A DNA stretch of 64,000 nt from Micromonospora musae (GCF_003626635.1 NZ_RAZT01000023.1:22329-86328), one strand, 5' to 3'. Shown: positions 10,246-19,472, counted from the stretch's first letter. The notes: generated from the letters alone by a model not told the origin. Translations and numbers: made by a program.

Positions 10246-11496
10246 ATGAACGTCGTGGCTGGTCGACGAGCGCAGCGCGAACCGGACGAACGCCCTTCGC
10301 GGGCGGCGCTCGCCGACGGGCTGGACGTCCCCGCCGGTGACGGCCGGCCCCGGCCGGACGGCGAGGGGGAGATCTCCCCGGACGACGAGGCCCCGGGCGA
10401 CGGGCCACCGCCACCCCGGCCGGTACGCGGGCCCGGGGTGGCCCCGCAGCCCCGGCCGGTGCCCGGCGACGACGCCACACCGGCGGTCGCCGTCGGGGAC
10501 GAGCCCCGGTCGTCAGGAGCCGGACCGGCGACGCCGGCCGGGCGCGAGCGGGACCGGCCGCCGCGGACCGGTCCGGTGCCCGCGCCGGCCCGCAGCCGCC
10601 GCAGCCGGAGCAGGACCGCCAGGGAGCCGGAGGGAACCGACGGTGGGCCGCCCCCGCAGCCGGCGGGGGAGCGCCCGGGCCGGGCCGCCGCGCCACGACA
10701 GGGCGGCGAGTCCGCGCCGGAGCAGGAGGCTGACGGGCCCGAGCCCGCCGTCGCCGTCGAGGCGACGACCGGAGCGCCGGTGGACGCCCTGCCCAGCCGG
10801 GTGCCCGTACGTCAGCCGAAGCGCTGGCGCCGCCTGGTTCGCGGCACCGACGGCGACCCGGCGGAGGACGACCCGACGTTCTGGCCACCGATCGAGGAGG
10901 TGCACTGGGACGGCACCCCGATCCGGGCGGAGCCGGAGCGCGAACGGGACCGACCGGCTCGGGAGGCCACCCGCCGCCGGCGGCGCTCCCGCCGGAACCA
11001 TCCGCCCGACCCGCTACCGGGGCTCGCCGCACTGTTGGCGCTGAGCCTGGTCGCGGCGTTCTTCGCCTGGGTGAGCGCCGGGCCGCTCTGGGTCGCGGTG
11101 GGTCACGCCACGCGCGGCACGTCGGTGATCACGGAGTGCGCCGGCAGCGGCTTGGCGCAGCGCTGCCGGGGCATCTTCACCGCCGAGGACCGGCGGTTCG
11201 TCGCGCACGGAGTGCGGGTCAGCGGGGTACCGGCCGACCGGGCCGAGACGGGTAGGGCACTGCCGGCCCGGATGACCGGTCCGGACGGTGGGACGGCGTA
11301 CGCCGACACCGGCGGAGCGGCCCAGCACCTGCGCTGGCTGCTCGGCCTGCTGGCGGTGGCGGCCTGCGCCGCCGGGATCGCCCGCTGGACCGGCGCCACC
11401 CGGCTGAAGGGGCAGCGGGCCCGGCGCTGGGCGACAGCCGTCGCGTTCGCCGGTCCGGCGCTGATCACGGTCGGCTTCCTGGTGGCGGCCTGGTGA
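10246..11496 (+). CDS. Pro/Arg-rich membrane protein of unknown function
   Basis: This 416-residue protein has a long disordered N-terminal half (about residues 1-245) dominated by Pro, Arg, Gly and Glu. The C-terminal part has membrane helices near residues 262-290 (LAALLALSLVAAFFAWVSAGPLW), 360-380 (LRWLLGLLAVAACAAGIARW) and 395-415. A loop with two cysteines (ITECAGSGLAQRCRG) would face outside and may form a disulphide. The start giving MNVVAGRRAQREP was chosen over an upstream in-frame ATG because coding bias begins there. It diverges from metG and converges on rsmI. No function can be assigned. Confidence 0.65.
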   Translation: MNVVAGRRAQREPDERPSRAALADGLDVPAGDGRPRPDGEGEISPDDEAPGDGPPPPRPVRGPGVAPQPRPVPGDDATPAVAVGDEPRSSGAGPATPAGRERDRPPRTGPVPAPARSRRSRSRTAREPEGTDGGPPPQPAGERPGRAAAPRQGGESAPEQEADGPEPAVAVEATTGAPVDALPSRVPVRQPKRWRRLVRGTDGDPAEDDPTFWPPIEEVHWDGTPIRAEPERERDRPAREATRRRRRSRRNHPPDPLPGLAALLALSLVAAFFAWVSAGPLWVAVGHATRGTSVITECAGSGLAQRCRGIFTAEDRRFVAHGVRVSGVPADRAETGRALPARMTGPDGGTAYADTGGAAQHLRWLLGLLAVAACAAGIARWTGATRLKGQRARRWATAVAFAGPALITVGFLVAAW

Positions 11497-11562
11497 CCGG
11501 CCCCGCCCTGGACAGCCCGCGCCCGGATCATCGCCCGGCCGGGGCCGGCGCGCCCTGCCCGC

Positions 11563-12402
11563 TCAGCGGTGCACGACGCCGTAGACGTCCCGGCGGCGCA
11601 GCCCGTACGCGGTGGCCACGTCGCTGATCGCGTCGCGCCGGGAGAGCCCGGCCGCCTCCCGGTCGGCGACGGCGGCGCGCAGCGTGTCGTCGTCGGGGCG
11701 CTCGGCGGCCGTCTCGGGCGCCCCGGCCACCACCAGCGTGATCTCGCCGCGCGGCTCCCCCTCGGCCGCCCAGCGGGCCAGCTCGCCGAGGGGGCGGCGC
11801 AGCACCTCCTCGTACGTCTTGGTCAGCTCGCGGCAGAGCGCGGCGGGCCGGTCCGCGCCGAACGCCTCGGCCAGGTCGGCCAGCGAGCTGGTCACCCGGT
11901 GCGGGGCCTCGAAGAAGACCAGCGTGCGCTCCTCGGCGGCGAGCGCCCGCAGGCGGGAGCGGCGCGCGCCGGGCGTGCGGGGCAGGAATCCCTCGAAGCA
12001 GAACCGGTCGCAGGGCAGCCCGGAGAGGGCGAGGGCGGTGGTGACCGCGCTCGGCCCCGGCGCGGCGGTGACCGGCGCACCGACGTCCAGCGCCGCGCGG
12101 ACCAGGCGGTAGCCGGGGTCGGAGACGCTCGGCATGCCGCCGTCGGTGACCAGGGCGACGAGGTAGCCGGCCTGGATCACCTCGACCAGTTCGGGGGTGC
12201 GCCGCTCCTCGTTGCCCTCGAAGTAGGAGACGATTCGGCCCGGGATGGTGATGTCGAGGTCGCGGGCCAGCCGGGTGAGGCGGCGGGTGTCCTCCGCGGC
12301 CACCACGTCGGCGGTGGAGAGCACCTCACGGAACCGGGCGGAGGCGTCCGCCGGGTTGCCGAGCGGCGCGCCCAGCAGTACAAGGCGTCCAACATCCGAC
12401 AT
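11563..12402 (-). CDS. rsmI: 16S rRNA 2'-O-methyltransferase RsmI
   Basis: SAM-dependent methylation of C1402 ribose in 16S rRNA at the decoding centre. The 279-residue protein has the tetrapyrrole-methylase fold: LGNPADASARFREVL, AEDTRRLTRLA, the loop VTDGGMPSVSDPGYRLV (usual consensus DAGTPSISDPG, so two conservative changes) and APGPSAVTTALALSGLP. The C-terminal helix-turn-helix-like tail (LSRRDAISDVATAYGLRRRDVY) is normal for the family. ATG chosen to give MSDVGRL. It diverges from pmt with about 95 bases between the starts, an actinobacterial arrangement. Confidence 0.95.
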   Translation of the reverse strand: MSDVGRLVLLGAPLGNPADASARFREVLSTADVVAAEDTRRLTRLARDLDITIPGRIVSYFEGNEERRTPELVEVIQAGYLVALVTDGGMPSVSDPGYRLVRAALDVGAPVTAAPGPSAVTTALALSGLPCDRFCFEGFLPRTPGARRSRLRALAAEERTLVFFEAPHRVTSSLADLAEAFGADRPAALCRELTKTYEEVLRRPLGELARWAAEGEPRGEITLVVAGAPETAAERPDDDTLRAAVADREAAGLSRRDAISDVATAYGLRRRDVYGVVHR

Positions 12403-12498
12403 TTCACCCACGGGCTCTGCCGCTCCTCGATCGACGGTGGTGGCGGGGATCGGGGACGACTGACGCCACCGGCCACCACCGCAGCCTACGATCGCCGG

Positions 12499-14181
12499 GT
12501 GACGAGTGCGTCGACAGCACAGAGCGCGAGCGCTACCCGGGTCGATTCGGAGCGTACGGCCGACGCCGGGCCGCACGCCGGTAGCGTGGTCCCAGGCATT
12601 GTCCGGGCCCGGCTGGCCACGGTCGAGGCCCGGTTCGACAGGTGGTCCTGGCTGGCCACCGGCGTGGTCGTGCTGATCGCCGGCATCCTGCGCTTCGTCG
12701 GCCTCTCCGGCCCGAAGGGCAAGATCTTCGACGAGACCTACTACGCCAAGGACGCGTTCGGGCTGATCTCGCGCGGCGTCGAGTGGAACTACAAGGACGG
12801 AAACGCGTCGTACGTGGTGCACCCGCCGCTGGGCAAGTGGCTCATCGGGCTCGGCGAGTGGGCGTTCGGCTACCAGGACACGGAGAGCCGGATCTCGGTG
12901 CCGGGGCACCTCGTCACCACCGCGCCCGAGTTCGGCTGGCGCTTCTCGGCGGCGGTCGTCGGCACCCTCTCGGTGCTGCTGCTGGTGCGGATCGGACGGC
13001 GGCTGTTCCGGTCCACGGCGCTCGGCTGCGCGGCCGGTCTGCTGCTCGCCCTGGACGGCTTCCACCTGGTGCTCTCCCGCACGGCGCTGCTCGACATCTT
13101 CCTGCTCTTCTTCGTGCTGGCCGCGTTCGGCGCGCTGGTGCTGGACCGGGACGCCCGCCGGCGGCAGTGGTCGCGTGCGCTGGACGCCGGACTGGACCCC
13201 ACCCGGCCCGGACGGGCCGGCCGCCCGGCGAACGGGTGGCGCGGCTGGCCGTGGTGGCGGCTCGCCGCGGCGGTGCTCTTCGCCGGTGCCTGCGGGGTGA
13301 AGTGGAGCGCGCTCTACTTCCTGCCGGCCTTCGTGCTGCTGGTGCTCGTCTGGGAGGCCGGCGTCCGGCGGTCGGCGGGCGTACGCCGACCCTGGCGCAG
13401 CGCGCTCGTCGACGAGGCGCCCTGGCTGGCGCTGGCCGGCCTGCTCTTCGTCGTCACCTACCTGGCGACCTGGTCCGGTTGGCTCTTCACCGACGACGGC
13501 TACTACCGCGTGGCCGCGAACTATCCGGGCGCCCCGCTCAGCGACACCCCGGTGATCGGGCCGCTGATCAACCTCTTCGAGTACCACAAGGCCGCGTACG
13601 GCTTCCACACCCATCTGGACGACGGGCACAAGTACCAGTCCTGGCCGTGGCAGTGGCTCTTGCTGGGCCGCCCGGTGGCGTTCTACTGGTCGGGCAACGG
13701 CCCGTGCGGGGCGGAGAACTGCGCCGCGGAGATCCTGCTGCTCGGCACCCCGCTGCTCTGGTGGTCGTTCCTTCCGGCCCTGGTGGCGACCGCCTGGCTG
13801 GGCCTGGCCCGCCGGGACTGGCGGGCGGGCGCCGTCCTGCTGATGGTCGCTGCCGGCCTGTTGCCCTGGTTCTGGTTCGCCCTGGACGGGCGGACGATGT
13901 TCTCGTTCTACACCGCTCCGGCGCTGCCGTTCATGGTGCTGGCGGTGGTGTACGTGCTCGGCGCGATCGTCTCACCGGGGACGGCGCGGGCCGGGGCGGC
14001 ACGCGCGGTCGGCCCGGGCGACGCGGGACACGACCGCCGGTTGATCGGTGGCGTCGTCGCGGGCGGCTACCTGCTGCTGGTGGCGCTCTGCTTCGCGTAC
14101 TTCTACCCGATCTTCGTCGGCGAGGTGATGCGGTACGCGGACTGGTCGGCCCGCATGTGGCTGGGCGGTCGCTGGATCTGA
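12499..14181 (+). CDS. pmt: Polyprenyl-phosphate-mannose protein O-mannosyltransferase (PMT)
   Basis: A 560-residue GT39 integral membrane enzyme that transfers mannose from polyprenyl-phosphate-mannose to Ser/Thr of secreted proteins. The catalytic loop carries FDETYYAKDA, with the essential acidic residues, followed by HPPLGKWLIGLGEW. About ten hydrophobic helices follow, and the DUF4346-like C-terminal PMT domain contains SWPWQWLLLGRPVAFYW and SGNGPCGAENCAAEI. The GTG start gives about 55 cytoplasmic residues before the first helix. Secreted proteins such as the vWA protein next door or PASTA/lectin kinases are plausible clients, but the sequence does not show this. Confidence 0.93.
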   Translation: MTSASTAQSASATRVDSERTADAGPHAGSVVPGIVRARLATVEARFDRWSWLATGVVVLIAGILRFVGLSGPKGKIFDETYYAKDAFGLISRGVEWNYKDGNASYVVHPPLGKWLIGLGEWAFGYQDTESRISVPGHLVTTAPEFGWRFSAAVVGTLSVLLLVRIGRRLFRSTALGCAAGLLLALDGFHLVLSRTALLDIFLLFFVLAAFGALVLDRDARRRQWSRALDAGLDPTRPGRAGRPANGWRGWPWWRLAAAVLFAGACGVKWSALYFLPAFVLLVLVWEAGVRRSAGVRRPWRSALVDEAPWLALAGLLFVVTYLATWSGWLFTDDGYYRVAANYPGAPLSDTPVIGPLINLFEYHKAAYGFHTHLDDGHKYQSWPWQWLLLGRPVAFYWSGNGPCGAENCAAEILLLGTPLLWWSFLPALVATAWLGLARRDWRAGAVLLMVAAGLLPWFWFALDGRTMFSFYTAPALPFMVLAVVYVLGAIVSPGTARAGAARAVGPGDAGHDRRLIGGVVAGGYLLLVALCFAYFYPIFVGEVMRYADWSARMWLGGRWI

Positions 14182-14635
14182 CACTCTCGGCACCGGGTCG
14201 GTCGCGCTCGCGTCGGCCGGCCCGGCTCGCCGCGCGTCCGGTCGTACGACGGCGACCGTGTGGGGTGCGGGGCCCTGGAGACAGAGAAGCGCGCCCCGAT
14301 CGCCTGCCACGGGGGAAGCGGGCGATTGGGGCGCGCACGAGAAGCTTAACCACCGCGCACCACCGGCACAACGGGTCGACTTCGGTCAGATTTCTGACGG
14401 ATACCCCTCAGGTCACCGGGACAGAACCGGCAGCTGACCGACGGTCACCGGGGCGAGGCCTCATCGCCGCCGACGCACGCGCCGCCGGGGCGGGCCGCTT
14501 CGGGACCGCGGCGGCGCGGAGCGGTCGACGCGGCCGGATCCCGCCGAACCTCGCGGGTGGAGGGGTCGTCGGCGTACGAATCGGGCCGACGCACCCCAAT
14601 GATCATCCTAAGTGGACGTCATTACACTTCGCCCG
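14182..14635. other. Gene-free spacer between pmt and the vWA gene
   Basis: No coding frame here has convincing bias. The left part holds the pmt terminator hairpin. The last 60 bases turn noticeably AT-richer (AATGATCATCCTAAGTGG, then ATTACACTTCG) and probably carry the promoter of the vWA gene. Nothing else is recognisable. Confidence 0.5.
14289..14336 (+). terminator. Terminator downstream of pmt
   Basis: A 16-bp stem with one G-T wobble (GCGCGCCCCGATCGCC with GGCGATTGGGGCGCGC) surrounds a 16-base loop about 107 bases after the pmt stop codon. No U-run follows. Confidence 0.7.
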
Positions 14636-15940
14636 GTGATCAACTTAAGACGTTCCACCACCGTCCTCGCCGGACTGGTGGTGATCCCCGCGCTGCTCGG
14701 GCCGGTGCCGGCCATGGCCGACGAGCCGGGCCCCGCCGAGCCGCCCCGGGTGGAGCTGGTCCTCGACGTCAGCGGCTCGATGGGGGCCCGGGACATCGAG
14801 GGCCGGAGCCGGATCTCGGTGGCACAGCAGGCGTTCAACGACGTCGTCGACGCGCTGCCGGAGACGACCCAGCTCGGCATCCGGGTGCTCGGCGCGACGT
14901 ACAAGGGTGAGGACAAGAAGGTCGGCTGCCGGGACACCCAGCAGATCGTCCCGGTGGGCCCGGTCGACCGGTCCCAGGCGAAGGACGCGGTCTCCGGGCT
15001 GCGGCCGACCGGGTTCACCCCGGTCGGGCTCGCGCTGCGCGAAGCCGCCAAGGATCTGGGCAGCGGCGCCACCACCCGCCGGATCGTGCTGATCACCGAC
15101 GGCGAGGACACGTGCGCGCCGCCGGACCCGTGCGACGTCGCCCGGGAGCTCGCCGCGCAGGGCACCCGCCTGGTCGTCGACACGCTCGGCCTCGCCCCCG
15201 ACGAGAAGGTACGCCGGCAGCTGCTCTGCATCGCCGGCGCGACCGGAGGCACGTACACCGCGGCGCAGAGCACCGACCAGCTGACCAACCGGATCAAGCA
15301 GCTGGTCGACCGGGCCCAGCAGACGTACACCCGGACGCCGACGGTGGTCGGCGGCGGCTCCGTCTGCGAGGGCGCCCCGCTGCTCGCCCCCGGCGTCTAC
15401 ACCGACCGGGAGAAGTTCTCCGAGCACCGCTGGTACCGGGTGCCGGTGCGGCCGGGCCAGGAGCTGCGCGCCTCGGTGAGCGTGGCGCTGGACCGGCCGC
15501 TCAACCCGGACTACGGCGTACTGCTGCGGGCCGTCGCGACCGACGGCCGGGAGCTGGTCCGTGGCGTGGACGCGGGCAGCGGCCGGGCGGACGTCGTCTC
15601 GGCCGGCCTGCGCTGGTCGGACGACCGGGAAGACGCCGACGAGCAGGACGACGCCGACGGCGGGGCCAGCGCCGAGCCGACCGACCCGGCGCTCCTCCCC
15701 CCGACCACGGTCTGCCTGGTGATCGCCAACTCGTTCGCGCCCCGCGCCGGAACCGAGGCGAGCCCGGGCCTGCCGGTGGAGCTGACCGTCGACGTGGTGG
15801 CCGCGTCGCCCACGCCGCGAGGCCCGGATCTCGGTCGCGGTTGGGCGCTGCTGGCCCTGCTGACCGTGGCCGGCCTGATCACCGGTCTACTCGCCGGCCT
15901 GCTGACCCGCTGGTGGGTGGCCACGTGGAGGGAGAAGTGA
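14636..15940 (+). CDS. Secreted, membrane-anchored von Willebrand factor A protein
   Basis: A 434-residue surface protein. The GTG used gives a clean signal peptide (MINLRRSTTVLAGLVVIPALLG, cleavage after the Ala at MADE); an in-frame GTG 24 bases upstream is the alternative. The vWA domain (about residues 38-210) has an intact MIDAS site: DVSGSMG near 43, a Thr in GFTPVG and the acidic ITDGEDTC near 154. A second extracellular domain follows, then one C-terminal helix near 403-427 with a cytoplasmic RWWVATWREK. Its stop overlaps the next gene by GTGA, so the pair is co-expressed and probably forms one complex that binds a protein or polysaccharide ligand. Confidence 0.85.
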   Translation: MINLRRSTTVLAGLVVIPALLGPVPAMADEPGPAEPPRVELVLDVSGSMGARDIEGRSRISVAQQAFNDVVDALPETTQLGIRVLGATYKGEDKKVGCRDTQQIVPVGPVDRSQAKDAVSGLRPTGFTPVGLALREAAKDLGSGATTRRIVLITDGEDTCAPPDPCDVARELAAQGTRLVVDTLGLAPDEKVRRQLLCIAGATGGTYTAAQSTDQLTNRIKQLVDRAQQTYTRTPTVVGGGSVCEGAPLLAPGVYTDREKFSEHRWYRVPVRPGQELRASVSVALDRPLNPDYGVLLRAVATDGRELVRGVDAGSGRADVVSAGLRWSDDREDADEQDDADGGASAEPTDPALLPPTTVCLVIANSFAPRAGTEASPGLPVELTVDVVAASPTPRGPDLGRGWALLALLTVAGLITGLLAGLLTRWWVATWREK

Positions 15941-16737
15941 GCGTGCGTACGACTCTGACCCGGTCGCTGGCGGCGCTGGTCGCCGCCGCCGGTCCGGTGC
16001 TGCTGCCCGCCACGGCGCTCGCCGCCCCGACCGACGGGCCGTCGCCGTCCCCCGGCGCCACGACGGTGACCCGTGCCGGCACCTCCTTCCTGACCGCGAC
16101 CACGATCACCGCCGGTCAGCCGGTACGGGTGGACGCCTCGACGGGCGACTACCTGTACTGGTCGTTCACCGCCGAGGCGGGGCAGGTGCACGACATCGCC
16201 GCCTCCGTGTCGTTTCCCGCCGACCGCAGCGGCGCCTCCACCTGGACCGTCGAGGTCTTCGACGGGTTGCGTCGCCGGCAGGCGTGCACGGCGGGTGCGC
16301 AGACGCCGACCGTCGACAAGACGGCGAGTGCGGTCTCGCTCGGCTGCACGCTGCGCGAGGTGCGGCCGTGGGCCGAGCCCTGGTCGGCCGACCCGCTGCC
16401 CGGCACGTACTTCATCCGGCTCTCGGTCCTCGACGTGCCGGAGCCGGACCTGGGCGCACCGATCGAGGTCGGGCTGCTGGTCGGCGCCGACGGCGACGGC
16501 GCTCCCGCCGACGACGGCGAGCTGGCGGTGCCGCTGGTGCCGAACACCCAGGCCGGCGCGCTGCTGACCGACGAGCAGGCCGCCGCACCCCTGAACGACG
16601 CGGACGAGGAGAGCTGGTTCGACGGGCTGCTGCCCGCGCTGGGCTCGCGGTGGATCTGGACGAGCATCGGCGGCGTCCTGGCCGCGGTGGCCGGCGTGGT
16701 CGGCTTCGCGCTCACCCGCCGACCCCGGCGCGCCTGA
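15937..16737 (+). CDS. Signal-peptide protein with C-terminal membrane anchor, partner of the vWA protein
   Basis: This 266-residue protein has a signal peptide (SLAALVAAAGPVLLPATALA), an extracytoplasmic beta-rich region with GDYLYWSFTAEAGQVHDIAASV and a disulphide-capable Cys pair, then a membrane helix near residue 243 ending in RRPRRA. The beta domain resembles the PPC/peptidase C-terminal type of carbohydrate- or collagen-binding modules, but this is a weak resemblance. The GTG start overlaps the vWA stop codon. It probably stabilises or presents the vWA protein at the cell surface. Confidence 0.75.
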   Translation: MSVRTTLTRSLAALVAAAGPVLLPATALAAPTDGPSPSPGATTVTRAGTSFLTATTITAGQPVRVDASTGDYLYWSFTAEAGQVHDIAASVSFPADRSGASTWTVEVFDGLRRRQACTAGAQTPTVDKTASAVSLGCTLREVRPWAEPWSADPLPGTYFIRLSVLDVPEPDLGAPIEVGLLVGADGDGAPADDGELAVPLVPNTQAGALLTDEQAAAPLNDADEESWFDGLLPALGSRWIWTSIGGVLAAVAGVVGFALTRRPRRA

Positions 16738-16754
16738 CCGCCCGCCGGCGCGGA

Positions 16755-16802
16755 CGTGCCGGTCCCGTCCCGAGCCACGCAGGTCGGGACGGGACCGGCA
16801 CG
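16755..16802. terminator. Bidirectional terminator, 19-bp perfect stem
   Basis: Arms at 16755-16773 and 16784-16802 pair perfectly over 19 bp with a 10-base loop, between two convergent genes. This is one of the strongest hairpins in the window. Confidence 0.85.
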
Positions 16803-16811
16803 CGGGGCGAC

Positions 16812-17078
16812 TCAGGCGTTCCGCGGCCCTCGGGGCAGCCACCCGATGAAGCGGTCCTGCAGGGACGTCACGGACACGTTGCGCAGGTCCTCGCTGGCGG
16901 CGGCGAGGCAGGAGCCCAGGTATACGCTGAGCGTGGCGCGATCGCCGTACTCCTGAAGCAGCCGGCTGCGCTTCATCGCGCACGGCCAGTCCTCCCCGCA
17001 GGAACCACAGCTCCAGCCGGGCGGCTCCGGTGCGTGGTCATCGCTCACCGGGCCGGACGCTCCCGCACCACCGGTCAT
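16812..17078 (-). CDS. Small Cys-motif protein, conserved in actinomycetes
   Basis: An 88-residue soluble protein with a cysteine cluster in its first third (PPGWSCGSCGEDWPCA), then an amphipathic region with VYLGSCLAAASEDL and FIGWLPRGP. The WxCxxCxxxWPC pattern recurs in short actinobacterial proteins that databases often label flavin reductase without support; nothing here resembles a flavin fold. The cysteines could bind a metal. It diverges from the phosphopantetheinyl transferase gene. Confidence 0.65.
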   Translation of the reverse strand: MTGGAGASGPVSDDHAPEPPGWSCGSCGEDWPCAMKRSRLLQEYGDRATLSVYLGSCLAAASEDLRNVSVTSLQDRFIGWLPRGPRNA

Positions 17079-17310
17079 CGCACTCCCTCTCGGTTCCTGC
17101 CAGGGGCCGGACGCGTACGCCGACCCGAATCGATCACAACGGCGGTCGATGCCCCCCGTGCCGTGCTTGGGCTACAGCGCCTCGGAACCATCCGGTGTTA
17201 CATAGTTGCGGTACTTTCGCCATTCATGGCAGTCAGAAAGTTGACGGACGGCCGTCCGTACCCGCGGCGCGGCCGGCGATCAGGGCACCCGCAGCCCGCG
17301 GCGACCGGCG

Positions 17311-17964
17311 ATGCGTGACCTGCTGCCGCCGCAGGTCGCGGTGGCCGTGGCCGGGCCCGACGACTGGACCGGTCGACTCCTCGCCGAGGAGCTGGCCTGC
17401 CTCAGCGAACGGGCGGTGGAGAGCCGGCGGCGGGACTTCACCGCCGGGCGGGTCTGCGCGCGGCGGGCGATGGCCACGCTCGGGCTGCCGCCGGCCCCCG
17501 TGCCGGCCGCCGACCGGATCCCGGTCTGGCCGTCCGGCGTGGTCGGCACCATCACCCACACCCGGGGCTACTGCGCGGCGGCCGCGGCCCGCAGCGCCGA
17601 GGTCCGCTCCGTGGGGATGGACGCGGAGCAGCACAAGGAGCTCAATCCGGGGGTACGCCGGCTGATCTGCCTGCCCGAGGAGGACGAGCACCTGGCACGG
17701 CTGCCGGCCGGAACCTCCTGGCCGGCCGTGCTCTTCAGCGCCAAGGAGACCATCTACAAGGTCTGGCATCCGGTGGTCGGCACCTGGCTGGACTTCACCG
17801 ACGCCCTGGTCGAGATCGACCCGGAGTCCGGCACGTTCTGCGCCCGGATCGCACCCGCCCGGGTCGACGCCGCGCCGGTCGCGACCGCGCCGAGGGCGGT
17901 GCACGGCCGATTCGCCGTGGCCGACGGTCTGGTCCGCACCGCGGCGGTGTTGCCCCTGCCCTGA
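17311..17964 (+). CDS. 4'-phosphopantetheinyl transferase, Sfp/EntD type
   Basis: Transfers phosphopantetheine from CoA to carrier-protein serines, activating polyketide or peptide synthetases and possibly fatty-acid ACP. The 217-residue protein carries the family motifs: FTAGRVCARRAM (CoA-binding Arg), VWPSGVVGTITHTRGYCAA, the Mg-binding VGMDAEQH, and FSAKETIYKVWHP (W/F-x-x-K-E). The EntD-like WPSG...HT pattern is the common actinobacterial form. No biosynthetic cluster is present in the window, so it probably serves carriers encoded elsewhere. Confidence 0.93.
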   Translation: MRDLLPPQVAVAVAGPDDWTGRLLAEELACLSERAVESRRRDFTAGRVCARRAMATLGLPPAPVPAADRIPVWPSGVVGTITHTRGYCAAAAARSAEVRSVGMDAEQHKELNPGVRRLICLPEEDEHLARLPAGTSWPAVLFSAKETIYKVWHPVVGTWLDFTDALVEIDPESGTFCARIAPARVDAAPVATAPRAVHGRFAVADGLVRTAAVLPLP

Positions 17965-18060
17965 CGAGCGGCGGCAGGCCCCGGCGGGGCACAATCCGTC
18001 GCCCGGGCGCGGTAGCGTCGGCGCGTTCCTCCCCTCCCCCGCCACGATCCAAGGAGTACG

Positions 18061-19431
18061 GTGAGCCACCCCGAGCCGCCCGCCGGGCCGCACGATCCCG
18101 ACCAGCCGCACCCGGAGCCGCCGACGCAGGCGTTCCCGACGGCCCCGATGTCACCGGTGCCGCACGGCGGACCGACGCCCGGCGACGCGACGGCTCCGCT
18201 GCCGCCGGCTCCGGCCGCTCCGGCCGATCCGACCGTGGCGATGCCGCCCGCCCCGATCGCTCCGGCCGATCCGACCCTTGCGATGCCGCCGGCCCCGTTC
18301 ACCCAGGGCGGCGCCACCACCCCGATGCCGACCGCGCCGTTCACGCCGGGCGGCGCGACCACTCCGATGCCGCAGGCCCCGTTCACCCAGGGCGGCGCGA
18401 CCACCCCGATGCCGGCGGCGTCGGCCGGGGCGACGGGTCCGATGCCGCACAACCCGTGGGCGCCGAGCGCCGGGGCCCCGCAACCGCCGGGCGAGCCGAC
18501 CGTGCCCCAGCAGCCGGTCCCGGGCGCCGCGCAGCCGCCCGCCCCCGGCATGCCCCAGCCACAGGTGTCCGGCAGTCCCTGGGCCGCCCCGGGCGCACCC
18601 GAGCCGCCGGTGTCCGGCGCACCTCAGCCGCCCGTGTCCGGCGCGCCTCAGCAGCCGGTCTCCGGTAACCCCTGGGCCGCGCCCGGATCGGCCCAGCAGC
18701 CGACGCCGCCCGGGCCGTACCCGCCGGCGGGACAGCCCTACCCGGCCGCGCCCGGCGGCTACCCGCCCGCCGGCTACCCGCCGCCCGGGTTCCCGCCGCC
18801 CGGGCAGCAGCCGCCGCAGAAGAAGTCGAACAAGACGGTGCTGATCATCGTCATCGTGGCGGCGGTGCTGGCCGTGCTCTGCTGCGGTGGCGGCGCCGCC
18901 GCGCTGATCTACGGCGCGAACAAGGCGGACGAGGTGGTCGACACCCTGCCCACCGCACCGGCGACCGAGGACGCCGACGAGCCGCCGGTCCTCACCCCGA
19001 CCCTGCCGAGCAGCCCCGACGCGACGACCGACGGCGAGACCACGAACATGCCGGCCGGCGACACCCTGGTGATCACCGATGACGACGGCACCGTCGAGAT
19101 CACCGTGTCGAAGTTCAGCACCAGGACGAAGGGGTGCAACGAGTTCGCGCCGGAGCCGGACAAGGGCATGTACCTGATCGCGGACGTCACGGTCGAGGTC
19201 ACCAAGGGCACCGTCTCGGTGAACCCGCTCTACTTCCAGTGGGTGGCGGCCGACGGCACGGAGACGAACGCCATCGCCGGGCTCTTCGCCGGCTGCGGTG
19301 AGAACCTGGAGCCCGGCGAGGTCTCGGCGGGCCGCAAGCGGACCGGCACGGTGGTCTTCAACGTCGCGAACAAGAACGGGGTGCTGGAGTACCTGCACCG
19401 CTTCCAGACGGCCGGTTCCTGGCGTCCGTAG
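18061..19431 (+). CDS. Pro-rich membrane protein with extracellular DUF4352 domain
   Basis: This 456-residue protein has a cytoplasmic low-complexity N-terminus of about 255 residues built from imperfect repeats: APFTQGGATTPMP and variants, three copies near residues 78-120, then VSGAPQPP and YPPAGYPP types. One membrane helix follows near 260-285 (VLIIVIVAAVLAVLCCGGGAAALIYG), then an external domain of DUF4352 type with two cysteines (TKGCNEF, LFAGCGEN). AAGGAGTACG precedes the GTG start. DUF4352 proteins are lipoprotein- or membrane-bound with no fixed role. The repeats use identical codons, suggesting recent slippage. Confidence 0.8.
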   Translation: MSHPEPPAGPHDPDQPHPEPPTQAFPTAPMSPVPHGGPTPGDATAPLPPAPAAPADPTVAMPPAPIAPADPTLAMPPAPFTQGGATTPMPTAPFTPGGATTPMPQAPFTQGGATTPMPAASAGATGPMPHNPWAPSAGAPQPPGEPTVPQQPVPGAAQPPAPGMPQPQVSGSPWAAPGAPEPPVSGAPQPPVSGAPQQPVSGNPWAAPGSAQQPTPPGPYPPAGQPYPAAPGGYPPAGYPPPGFPPPGQQPPQKKSNKTVLIIVIVAAVLAVLCCGGGAAALIYGANKADEVVDTLPTAPATEDADEPPVLTPTLPSSPDATTDGETTNMPAGDTLVITDDDGTVEITVSKFSTRTKGCNEFAPEPDKGMYLIADVTVEVTKGTVSVNPLYFQWVAADGTETNAIAGLFAGCGENLEPGEVSAGRKRTGTVVFNVANKNGVLEYLHRFQTAGSWRP

Positions 19432-19439
19432 CGATGACC

Positions 19440-19467
19440 GGGAGGCCGGCCGCCCGGCCGGCCTCCC
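19440..19467. terminator. Bidirectional terminator
   Basis: A 12-bp perfect stem GGGAGGCCGGCC/GGCCGGCCTCCC with a 4-base loop, extended by flanking TGACCG/CGGTCA, lies between the convergent DUF4352 and VOC genes. Confidence 0.85.
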
Positions 19468-19472
19468 ACCGG

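Noticed and set aside
11569..14181. Extended 870-codon start for the mannosyltransferase
   Set aside because: The first 310 codons are antisense to rsmI; the GTG at 12499 gives a normal-length PMT.
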